Shown: piece after piece, positions 1-5,193 of the stretch
How the letters are laid out: each line of letters begins with the position of its first letter
Numbering within the stretch: position 1 is the stretch's first letter
Origin: Myxococcota bacterium
Lineage (GTDB): Bacteria; Myxococcota_A; UBA9160; PR03
Assembly: GCA_025453505.1 (NCBI GenBank)
Contig: JALOQG010000119.1
Coordinates: 1-7,893, forward strand
DNA: 7,893 nucleotides
Direction: 5' to 3'
The notes under the pieces: model-generated
Seen by the model: the letters and a program-made list of their open reading frames with translations, nothing else
Databases searched by the model: none
Told to the model about the DNA's origin: nothing
Program-made: the position numbers and the translations under genes

Positions 1-174
1 CCGCACGAGCCCGCTCTCGAGCGCATAGACGGAGCCCGGTCGCGAGCAGGGGGTGAGCACCGTTTCACCGGGGCCGAAGCGGGTTCGCTTCGCATCGCGC
101 TGCAGCGACACGAGCTCACCAGCGGACAGGTCGCGAAGCCAGGGAATCTCGCGCAGTCGTCCGATCTCGAACAT
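1..174 (-). CDS. Crp/Fnr-family transcriptional regulator, N-terminal fragment (runs off left edge)
   Basis: Reading the minus strand from ATG at 174 gives 58 uninterrupted codons to the window edge, so the gene is cut by the window rather than broken. The peptide opens MFEIGRLREIPWLRDLSAGE and continues with a beta-roll pattern: an RFGPGETVL segment (about residues 32-40) and then PGSVYALESGLVR (46-58). This is the usual start of a cyclic-nucleotide-binding-type sensor domain of the Crp/Fnr family: a short helix ending in 'IPWLRDLS', then strands around 'F.PGE.....G.P....Y.L.SG.VR'. The start is fixed by an excellent Shine-Dalgarno, GGGAGGA, at 184-178. The DNA-binding helix-turn-helix would lie beyond the edge. 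No cysteine occurs before residue 43, so the N-terminal iron-sulfur cysteine cluster of true FNR is absent; the ligand cannot be named. It is divergent from the CBS gene at 431, which it may regulate together with itself. Confidence 0.85.
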   Translation of the reverse strand, partial: MFEIGRLREIPWLRDLSAGELVSLQRDAKRTRFGPGETVLTPCSRPGSVYALESGLVR

Positions 175-252
175 CGTTCCTCCCACCGCCGCGCCTTCGA
201 CGCCTCCGCCCGGAGGCCCGCCCGCTCGGCTCTCGATTCGGGCCTCTCGAGC

Positions 253-268
253 TGCAACCCCTGTGCCT
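253..268 (-). promoter_or_regulatory. Candidate sigma-54 (-24/-12) promoter for the Crp/Fnr gene
   Basis: On the minus strand the sequence reads AGGCACA-GGGG-TTGCA, against the sigma-54 consensus TGGCACG-N4-TTGCW. By hand count, 10 of 12 defined positions match. The invariant GG and GC are correctly spaced and the -12 element is perfect. Transcription would begin near 242, giving a leader of about 68 nt that includes the strong ribosome site at 184-178. An activator dyad at 337-356 lies roughly 105 bp upstream of that start, a normal enhancer distance. It was found by eye in GC-rich DNA, so chance occurrence is possible. Confidence 0.35.
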
Positions 269-272
269 CCCT

Positions 273-293
273 GGGACGCGCGTACGCGCGCCC
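273..293. repeat. GC-rich palindrome in the divergent control region
   Basis: CGCGCGTACGCGCG (277-290) is a perfect 14-bp palindrome flanked by GGG (273-275) and CCC (291-293), so the whole 21 bp can form a long stem with one bulged A. It lies just upstream of the candidate minus-strand promoter at 253-268. It could be an operator or only a product of GC-rich composition; no T-run follows on either strand, so a terminator is unlikely. Confidence 0.35.
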
Positions 294-336
294 AACTGCG
301 ACAAGGACGCCCAGCGCGCCTTTTGGGCATGGACTC

Positions 337-356
337 CGTGTCCCAGGTCGGACACG
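337..356. promoter_or_regulatory. Inverted repeat, candidate activator or autoregulatory operator
   Basis: CGTGTCC-CAGGTC-GGACACG is a perfect 7-bp inverted repeat with a 6-bp spacer. It contains TGT-N10-ACA, the dyad geometry used by NifA-type sigma-54 activators. Its TGTCC-N6-GGACA core also has the 5-6-5 layout of Crp/CooA-type sites. Its centre is about 63 bp upstream of the start predicted for the CBS-gene promoter at 383-398, and about 105 bp upstream of the one predicted for the divergent Crp/Fnr gene. Either the NtrC-type regulator at 2909 or the Crp/Fnr protein itself is a reasonable ligand. Confidence 0.45.
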
Positions 357-382
357 CAGCGCAGCCGCTCGGGCGTGCCGGG

Positions 383-398
383 CGGCACGTGGTCTGCA
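383..398 (+). promoter_or_regulatory. Candidate sigma-54 (-24/-12) promoter for the CBS-1 gene
   Basis: The sequence CGGCACG-TGGT-CTGCA fits TGGCACG-N4-TTGCW at 10 of 12 positions, with the invariant GG and GC correctly spaced. Transcription would start near 409, leaving a leader of about 22 nt that contains the ribosome site GGAAGGGA (415-422) and ends at the GTG start (431). This is the best arranged of the four sigma-54-like sites in the window. The call rests on eye-matching and on the GAFTGA-bearing activator encoded at 2909. Confidence 0.45.
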
Positions 399-430
399 AG
401 CCTTGGCCGCGACCGGAAGGGAGTGCGTGC

Positions 431-886
431 GTGGACGAACATCCCGGCACCTGGCCCGTCTCGGCGGCGATGTCCGCGGAGTTCGCATCCCTGCGTGCCG
501 AGGACAGGCTGGATCTCGCCGACCAGGTCATGCAGCTCGGCCGCGTGCGCCACATGCCGGTGATCGACGCCGATGGGCGCGTGATCGGAATCGTGTCGCA
601 CCGCGATCTGCTCGAAGCTTCGCTCAGCCGGTTGCTCGCACTCGATCCCGCGGCGCGACGCGCCTTTCTCGGCTCCGTCGAGATCGCGCAAGTGATGACG
701 CGACACGTCGAGACGATCGCGCCGGACGCGACGCTCGCGCGCGCCGCGGAGCGCATGTTGCACCACAAGATCGGCTGCCTGCCGGTCGTGGGCGGCGACG
801 GCGTGATGATCGGGATCCTGACCGAGACGGATCTGCTGCGCTGCGCTTACGGCGAGCACCCGGCGGGCGGGTCACCGCCTGCCTGA
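431..886 (+). CDS. Tandem CBS-domain protein (CBS-1)
   Basis: A 151-residue soluble protein made almost entirely of one CBS pair (Bateman module), close to the usual size of stand-alone CBS-pair proteins such as mycobacterial Hrp1. CBS motif 1 spans about residues 11-68, with HMPVIDADGRVIG followed by IVSHRDLL. CBS motif 2 spans about 84-142, with GCLPVVGGDGVMIG followed by ILTETDLL. Such pairs commonly bind adenine nucleotides and act as energy or redox sensors, but no partner domain is present to show what this one controls. I chose GTG 431 because GGAAGGGA lies at 415-422 and the CBS fold begins just after it. The same frame is open back to an ATG at 53, but that extension is low-complexity, crosses the divergent promoter region and overlaps the Crp/Fnr gene. 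It is paralogous to the CBS gene at 2261-2752: each first motif ends L(E/R)ASL and each second motif has a DLLR stretch. Confidence 0.88.
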   Translation: MDEHPGTWPVSAAMSAEFASLRAEDRLDLADQVMQLGRVRHMPVIDADGRVIGIVSHRDLLEASLSRLLALDPAARRAFLGSVEIAQVMTRHVETIAPDATLARAAERMLHHKIGCLPVVGGDGVMIGILTETDLLRCAYGEHPAGGSPPA

Positions 887-895
887 CGCGGCGAT

Positions 896-915
896 GGCGG
901 GCCCGAGCGCCCGCC
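896..915 (+). terminator. Weak hairpin after CBS-1, possible terminator
   Basis: GGCGGGC-CCGAGC-GCCCGCC is a perfect 7-bp inverted repeat with a 6-nt loop, starting 10 nt after the CBS-1 stop codon. No U-tract follows, so it is not a canonical intrinsic terminator. It may attenuate read-through into the kinase gene, protect the mRNA 3' end, or be chance in GC-rich DNA. Confidence 0.3.
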
Positions 916-1016
916 TCACCCGGGACGCGGTCATCCTCATCCAGCGGGCCTCGCTCGTGGCGGCTCTCGCGGGCTGATTTCGCCCCCGCCACGCGCGAGG
1001 TTATGTTGCCGCCGGT

Positions 1017-2291
1017 ATGAAGGAAGACCTCGAGGAACGTCTCGCCTTCCTCGGCTGGAGCGAGACGGATCTGCGCGTCCTCGCGGCGCTGGAGCCCTCG
1101 CTCGAGCACCACGCGGATCGCTTCGTCGCTGCGTTCTACCGGCATCTGCTCTCGTTCGAGGGCACCCGGGAGCTGCTGCGTTCCCCCGAGGTCAAGGAGC
1201 GGCTGCTCTCCAAGCAGAAGGAGTACGTGCTCAGCCTCGGCGCGACGCCGATCGACGATGCGTATTGCGAGGAACGGCTCCGGATCGGGCGCGTGCACGA
1301 GCGCATCGGTCTCGAGCCGCGCTGGTATCTGGGCGCCTACTCGCTCTATTTCTCGCTGCTCGCGCCGGCCGTCACCGAACTCCACCACGAAGATCCGACG
1401 GCCGCCTCGAACGCACTCGTGTCGCTGGTGAAGCGCCTGGTGCTCGACGCCGAACTCGCGATCGAGGCGTACAACGTCGCCCACGAGGCCAAGCTGACGC
1501 ATCTGAACCGCGAGCTCGCGGAAGCCAGCCGCAATCTCGCGCGCGAGCAACGCGCCACCGAGAAGGAGCTGCGCCAGACGGAACGGCGCGCGCAGGCCGC
1601 GGAGAGCCTTGCGTCGGTCGCGACGCTGGTCGCGGGACTCGCGCACGAGATCGGCACGCCGATGGGCGTGATCCGCGGCCACGCCGAGGCGCTCGAGGGC
1701 GCCGTCCAGGGCGAGAAGGCGCAATGGCGGCTGCGCACGATCCGCGACCAGATCGACCGCATCTCGACGATCATCCAATCGCTGCTCAACATCGCGCGGC
1801 CGCGCCAGGCGGTGCGCGTGCCGGTCGCGTTGGCGGACGTCGCCGACACGGCGATCGCGTTCCTCTCGGAAAAGATCCGAGTGCGCGGGGTATCGGTCGA
1901 GCGCGCGTTCCAGTCCTGCGCCGCCGTGCGCGGCGATCCGGACAAGCTGCAGCAGCTCTTCCTGAACCTCTTCCTCAACGCGATCGACGCGATGCCGGAG
2001 GGCGGCACGTTGCGCGTCGCGATCGCGCCATGCGCGAACGGCGAGATCGAAGTGCGCGTCGCCGACACCGGCATCGGCATCTCGGGAAGCGACCTGCCCC
2101 ACATCTTCACGCCGTTCTTCAGCACCAAGCCGGCGGGTCGCGGCAGCGGTCTCGGTCTCGTCGTCGCAGCGGGAATCGTCGGCGACCACGGCGGGCACAT
2201 CGACGTGCAGAGCGAGATGGGCCGCGGCGCCGAGTTCGTGATCGGCCTTCCGGCCGACGCTCAGGAAGCGGGCGAAGCCCCCGCGTCGTAG
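1017..2291 (+). CDS. Globin-coupled sensor histidine kinase (heme-based gas sensor)
   Basis: A 424-residue soluble kinase with no membrane segment. Residues 1-158 form a sensor-globin (protoglobin-type) domain: IGRVHERIGLEPRWYLGAYS carries the expected proximal heme histidine, His94, and AFYRHLL supplies a tyrosine (Tyr41) at the distal position. The 53-residue Tyr-to-His spacing matches HemAT-Bs (Tyr70/His123) and is close to AfGcHK (Tyr45/His99). A charged helical, probably coiled-coil linker follows (159-196). The kinase core has an H-box with phospho-acceptor His210 in AHEIGTPMGVI, an N-box with Asn321 in FLNAIDAMPEGG, a G1 box DTGIGI (350-355), an F-box PFFSTK (366-371) and a G2 box GRGSGLGL (374-381). 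It should autophosphorylate in response to heme ligation (O2, possibly CO or NO) or heme redox state. The NtrC-type regulator at 2909 is the obvious partner. Start ATG 1017 gives the full globin fold but has no well-placed ribosome site. Its last 31 bp overlap the convergent CBS-2 gene. Confidence 0.93.
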   Translation: MKEDLEERLAFLGWSETDLRVLAALEPSLEHHADRFVAAFYRHLLSFEGTRELLRSPEVKERLLSKQKEYVLSLGATPIDDAYCEERLRIGRVHERIGLEPRWYLGAYSLYFSLLAPAVTELHHEDPTAASNALVSLVKRLVLDAELAIEAYNVAHEAKLTHLNRELAEASRNLAREQRATEKELRQTERRAQAAESLASVATLVAGLAHEIGTPMGVIRGHAEALEGAVQGEKAQWRLRTIRDQIDRISTIIQSLLNIARPRQAVRVPVALADVADTAIAFLSEKIRVRGVSVERAFQSCAAVRGDPDKLQQLFLNLFLNAIDAMPEGGTLRVAIAPCANGEIEVRVADTGIGISGSDLPHIFTPFFSTKPAGRGSGLGLVVAAGIVGDHGGHIDVQSEMGRGAEFVIGLPADAQEAGEAPAS

Positions 2292-2752
2292 ACGCGCCGC
2301 AACAGATCGCTCTCCAGGACGAGCCCGATCAGGCGAGGCTCGGTGGGCGCCAGGACGACGGGGATGCACGCGAGACCCGCCGCGAGCATGCGCGCGGCGA
2401 CGCTGTGCAGGCTGTCGTCCGGCAGCGCAGACGGGGCGCGGCGGTCCATCAGGGCGATGACGGAGCGACCGCCCGGCGTCGGGCGCCGGATCTCTTCGAG
2501 CGAGGCGCGCAGCAGCTCCGCGTGGTCGAGCAGGCCGAGCAGCAGGCCGTGTTCCGCCACGGGGAGGTGCCGCATGCGGGCGAGCCGCATCAGATGGGCC
2601 GCCTCGACCAGGCTGGCGTCCGGCGCGGTCGCAATCCACCGCCGCCGCATCAGCGACGACACCGGCGCCTCGGCACTCCACGCTGCGGCTGTGGCCGATC
2701 GGCTCGTCGTAGAGTCCACGCCGGCCTCCCATGCAGTGGATGTGCCAGCCAT
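2261..2752 (-). CDS. Tandem CBS-domain protein (CBS-2)
   Basis: A 163-residue protein with a second CBS pair. CBS motif 1 is about residues 30-88 (VSSLMRRRWIATAPDASLVE, then RHLPVAEHGLLLGLLDHAELL). CBS motif 2 is about 98-157 (LMDRRAPSALPDDSLHSVAA, then ACIPVV ... PRLIGLVLESDLLRRVY). The sequence is looser than CBS-1, and its first motif lacks the usual GIVT-type strand, so ligand binding may differ. ATG 2752 is chosen for GGAGGT seven bases upstream. In-frame alternatives are GTG 2719, behind GGGAGG (2730-2725), and GTG 2662, behind GAGG; both keep the full CBS pair, since the first ~28 residues look disordered. The gene is tail to tail with the kinase (31-bp overlap) and divergent from the response regulator. 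The same frame stays open far upstream of the start, antisense to the regulator; I treat that as GC-rich shadow. Confidence 0.85.
   Translation of the reverse strand: MAGTSTAWEAGVDSTTSRSATAAAWSAEAPVSSLMRRRWIATAPDASLVEAAHLMRLARMRHLPVAEHGLLLGLLDHAELLRASLEEIRRPTPGGRSVIALMDRRAPSALPDDSLHSVAARMLAAGLACIPVVLAPTEPRLIGLVLESDLLRRVYDAGASPAS
2732..2747 (-). promoter_or_regulatory. Weak sigma-54-like site inside the 5' end of CBS-2
   Basis: On the minus strand TGGCACA-TCCA-CTGCA matches TGGCACG-N4-TTGCW at 10 of 12 positions with correct GG/GC spacing, preceded by the preferred pyrimidine. Transcription would start near 2721, downstream of the favoured ATG (2752) and almost on GTG 2719. If real, it would imply a shorter CBS-2 product, probably from GTG 2662. 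It is equally likely a coincidence within coding DNA. Confidence 0.22.
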
Positions 2753-2863
2753 CTCGGCACCTCCGAGAGGGCTCGTTGGGCCGACCCGATGTGACAGAGC
2801 GCCCCGAGCTGTGGAGAATGGCCACGTAAGGCGGAGTGGATCCGTCTTTCTCGGCTCTCCCAA

Positions 2864-2875
2864 GCCCGCGCGGGC
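2864..2875. repeat. Perfect 12-bp palindrome next to the regulator promoter
   Basis: GCCCGCGCGGGC is its own reverse complement. It ends one base before the -24 element of the candidate sigma-54 promoter at 2877-2892. A dimer bound there would abut or hinder the sigma-54 holoenzyme, so a repressor or autoregulatory site is conceivable. Its pure G/C composition means chance cannot be excluded. Confidence 0.3.
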
Positions 2876-2876
2876 G

Positions 2877-2892
2877 TGGCACGCATCGTGCT
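2877..2892 (+). promoter_or_regulatory. Candidate sigma-54 (-24/-12) promoter for the response regulator
   Basis: TGGCACG-CATC-GTGCT matches TGGCACG-N4-TTGCW at 11 of 12 positions: the -24 box is perfect and the -12 box has one change. It lies just before the gene for a sigma-54 activator, suggesting autoactivation. One difficulty is that the predicted start (about 2903) leaves a leader of only about 6 nt before ATG 2909, upstream of which CAGGT (2896-2900) would otherwise serve as ribosome site. Either translation is nearly leaderless from this promoter or the match is fortuitous. Confidence 0.35.
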
Positions 2893-2908
2893 CCGCAGGT
2901 CCTTGCAT

Positions 2909-4303
2909 ATGTCGGATGGACGATCCGTACTCGTGGTCGATGACGACGCGGCGATGCGCGAGATGGTCGTCTCGTTGCTCGACGATCAGGGCATCCATGC
3001 GCGCGCCGCGTCGAGCGCCGACGACGCGATCGAACGCCTCACCGAGTTCGACTGCGACGTCGTGCTCTCCGACATCCGCATGCCGGGTCGCACCGGCATC
3101 GAGCTGCTCGGCCAGATCCGCGAGCTGCGTCCCGATACGCCCGTCGTACTGATGACGGCTTTCGGCAGCATCGATTCCGCCGTCGAGGCGATGCACGCAG
3201 GCGCCTTCGACTACGTCACCAAGCCCTTCCAGCGCGATGCGCTGCTGCTGACGCTCGAGCGCGCTTTCGAACGGCGCGCGCTCGAGGAGGAGAACCGGCG
3301 CCTGCGTCGCGCCGTCGACCAGACCTCGTCGTTCGGCGAGCTGATCGGCAACAGTCCCTCGATGCGCGAGATCTTCGCGCTGATCCGCAAGATCGCGAGC
3401 AATCGGTCGAGCGTCCTGATCAGCGGCGAGAGCGGCACCGGCAAGGAGGTCGTGGCGCGCACGATCCACTTCTCGGGCGCTCGCGCGGCGCGCGCGTTCG
3501 TGCCGATCAACTGCACGGCGATTCCCGAAGGTCTGCTCGAGAGCGAGCTCTTCGGACACGTGCGCGGCGCGTTCACCGGCGCCCACGTGTCGAAACGCGG
3601 CCTCTTCGAGCAGGCGAACGGCGGCACGCTCTTCCTCGACGAAATCGGCGACATGGGCCTCGGCCTGCAGGGCAAGCTGCTGCGCGTGCTCCAGGACCGC
3701 GAGATCCGTCCGGTCGGCGGCAACACCTCCGTGAAGGTCGACGTGCGCATCATCGCCGCCACGAATCGCGACCTGCGCGAGGAGATCGAACAGGGTCGCT
3801 TCCGTCGCGACCTCTTCTACCGCCTGAACGTGATCCCGATCGAGATCCCCCCGCTGCGCGAGCGGCCGGACGACGTTCCGATCCTCGCGCAGGCGTTCTT
3901 GCGCCGGCACGCGGAAGGCCGTGCCGTCCGCTTCACACCCGCGGCGATCGAACGCCTGCAGCGTTGCCGCTGGGAAGGCAACGCGCGCGAGCTCGAGAAC
4001 CTGATCGAGCGCGCGTTGGCGCTCGTGGACGGACCGGAGATCGGACCCGAGGACCTGCCGATCGAAGGCCTCGCCGCAGCCGTTGCGGAGTCCAGCGAGG
4101 ATCCGAACCGGCTGCTCGACGACGCGCTCGCGCGCCATCTGACGCTCGCCGAGCTCAGCGATCTGTACATCGATCGCGTGCTCGCCCACACCCACGGCAA
4201 CAAGGTGCACGCGGCGCGCATCCTGGGTATCAACCGGCGTACGTTGTATCGCCGCGGGGAGCGCAAGGGCGCGGCGGAAGACGAGGAGGAGGAAACGACA
4301 TGA
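2909..4303 (+). CDS. NtrC-family response regulator, sigma-54-dependent activator
   Basis: A 464-residue three-domain regulator of normal family length. The receiver domain (about 5-118) has the acidic pocket D11-D13, phospho-acceptor Asp55 in VVLSDIRMPG, Thr83 and Lys105 in TKPF. The AAA+ domain (about 143-385) has Walker A GESGTGKE (173-180), the sigma-54-contacting loop GAFTGA (220-225), Walker B LFLDEIGDM with Asp244/Glu245, and the arginine-finger region FRRDLFYRLN (298-307). A Fis-type helix-turn-helix follows (about 425-449, ARILGINRRTLYRR). All catalytic elements are intact, so it should open sigma-54 promoters after phosphorylation, most plausibly by the globin-coupled kinase at 1017. 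The protein ends in an acidic tail (EDEEEETT) whose codons double as the ribosome site of the next gene. ATG 2909 is preferred because it starts exactly at the receiver fold; GTG 2876 would add 11 residues. The stop overlaps the Usp start (ATGA), indicating one operon. Confidence 0.94.
   Translation: MSDGRSVLVVDDDAAMREMVVSLLDDQGIHARAASSADDAIERLTEFDCDVVLSDIRMPGRTGIELLGQIRELRPDTPVVLMTAFGSIDSAVEAMHAGAFDYVTKPFQRDALLLTLERAFERRALEEENRRLRRAVDQTSSFGELIGNSPSMREIFALIRKIASNRSSVLISGESGTGKEVVARTIHFSGARAARAFVPINCTAIPEGLLESELFGHVRGAFTGAHVSKRGLFEQANGGTLFLDEIGDMGLGLQGKLLRVLQDREIRPVGGNTSVKVDVRIIAATNRDLREEIEQGRFRRDLFYRLNVIPIEIPPLRERPDDVPILAQAFLRRHAEGRAVRFTPAAIERLQRCRWEGNARELENLIERALALVDGPEIGPEDLPIEGLAAAVAESSEDPNRLLDDALARHLTLAELSDLYIDRVLAHTHGNKVHAARILGINRRTLYRRGERKGAAEDEEEETT
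4283..4295 (+). promoter_or_regulatory. Ribosome binding site of the Usp gene inside the regulator's last codons
   Basis: A purine run GAGGAGGAGGAAA encodes the glutamates at the regulator's C-terminus and places GGAGG (4288-4292) seven bases before ATG 4300. With the ATGA overlap this couples translation of the two genes and fixes the Usp start. Confidence 0.8.
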
Positions 4304-5193
4304 CCCGCTTCCGCTCGATCCTGGTCCCCACCGACTTCTCGGAGCACGCCGAGGCCGCCTTCGATCGTGCGCTCGCGCTGGCGAAAGCGGCGAGCGGCGT
4401 CGTACACCTGCTGCACGCGTACGAGATCCCCCTCGGCACGATCCCGCCCTACGGCGTCGCGATTCCGGAGTCCGTGCTGGCCGGCGTGCGCGACGCGGCG
4501 GCCCGCCGTCTCGAGAAGGCCGGCGCGCGCGCAGAGGCCGCGGGCGTGCGCTGCGAGCGGCACCTGATGCAGTCGTCCCCTTCGATCGCGATCGCGGAAA
4601 GCGCGCGGACGCTCGGCGCGGATCTGGTCGTCATGGGCACGCGCGGCAACACCGGCCTCAAGCACGTGCTGCTCGGCAGCGTCGCCGAGCGAACCGTGCG
4701 CACCTCTCCCTGCCCCGTCCTCACGCTCCGGTCCGACAGCGGCGGGGATTCCGCGTGGCGACGCATCCTGGTGCCGCTCGACTTCTCGAAGCCGTCCGAA
4801 GTCGCGCTCGATCTCGCGATCCAGCTGGCGCGCGAGAACCAGGGCGAAGTGCAACTGCTGCACGCCTACGAACTGCCGGTCAGCGTGACGATGGCCTACG
4901 GCGTCGCGATTCCGCAGACCGTGTGGGAAGGCGTGCAGGAGGCCGGCGCGCAGCGCCTCTCCGAAGCCGCGGACAAGGTCGAGAAGGCCGGCGTACGCGT
5001 CAGCATGGCACAGCGCACCGCGCCCGCCGCCGACGCGATCGTCGAGACTGCGGCGACCGCCCACAGCGACATCATCGTCATGTCGACGCGCGGCCTCACC
5101 GGTCTCAAGCACGTGCTCCTCGGCAGCGTCGCGGAGCGCGTCCTGCGCACCGCACCCTGCCCCGTCCTCACGCTGAAGGCCGACGCCGCCTGA
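4300..5193 (+). CDS. Tandem universal stress protein (two UspA domains)
   Basis: A 297-residue cytosolic protein of two fused UspA domains: about residues 4-144 and 153-294. Each starts with a strand-loop (ILVPTDFS; ILVPLDFS) and ends with a nucleotide-binding loop followed by CPVLTL. Domain 1 has the complete ATP motif G-x2-G-x9-G-S (Gly113, Gly116, Gly126-Ser127), so ATP binding is expected. Domain 2 has Ser262 in place of the first glycine (STRG, then Gly275-Ser276), so its binding may differ. Tandem Usps such as mycobacterial Rv2623 bind ATP and are induced under hypoxia or dormancy. The start is fixed by the strong ribosome site at 4288-4292 and the ATGA overlap with the upstream response regulator, which implies co-expression. 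The gene ends at TGA 5191-5193, directly abutting the convergent MerR-TPR stop, with no room for a terminator. Confidence 0.93.
   Translation: MTRFRSILVPTDFSEHAEAAFDRALALAKAASGVVHLLHAYEIPLGTIPPYGVAIPESVLAGVRDAAARRLEKAGARAEAAGVRCERHLMQSSPSIAIAESARTLGADLVVMGTRGNTGLKHVLLGSVAERTVRTSPCPVLTLRSDSGGDSAWRRILVPLDFSKPSEVALDLAIQLARENQGEVQLLHAYELPVSVTMAYGVAIPQTVWEGVQEAGAQRLSEAADKVEKAGVRVSMAQRTAPAADAIVETAATAHSDIIVMSTRGLTGLKHVLLGSVAERVLRTAPCPVLTLKADAA
4450..5174 (+). repeat. Internal duplication in the Usp gene (447-bp period)
   Basis: The two Usp halves keep exact DNA matches at a constant offset of 447 bp (149 codons): an 18-mer at 4450-4467 and 4897-4914, 14-mers at 4657-4670/5104-5117 and 4672-4685/5119-5132, and a 20-mer at 4708-4727/5155-5174. 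Much of the sequence between them has diverged. This indicates domain duplication with either strong constraint or gene conversion at the ligand-binding segments. Confidence 0.7.

Noticed and set aside
309..328. GCCCA...TGGGC hairpin as a terminator or operator in the divergent region
   Set aside because: It has a five-base stem with a ten-base loop and no following U-run; too weak to call.
53..430. N-terminal extension of CBS-1 from ATG 53
   Set aside because: It overlaps the Crp/Fnr gene and the divergent control region, is Ser/Pro/Arg-rich without a motif, and GTG 431 has a proper ribosome site directly before the CBS fold.
2742..2760. GTGCC-N9-GGCAC inverted repeat over the CBS-2 start codon
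   Set aside because: Arms are only 5 bp, the spacing is unlike the 337-356 dyad, and it overlaps coding sequence; not distinguishable from chance.
2811..2825. GTGG-N7-CCAC as a second copy of the 337-356 operator
   Set aside because: Arms are only 4 bp, the spacing differs and the TGTCC/GGACA core is absent.
624..2882. A 752-codon open frame on the minus strand across the CBS-1, kinase and regulator upstream regions
   Set aside because: It is antisense to well-supported domains, has arginine/alanine-rich low-complexity sequence with no recognisable motif, and fits the GC-rich codon-bias shadow pattern.
2753..4210. Upstream extension of the CBS-2 frame, open for about 486 more codons antisense to the response regulator
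   Set aside because: The extension has no domain signature, lies opposite the conserved receiver and AAA+ domains, and a clear ribosome site marks ATG 2752 as the real start.
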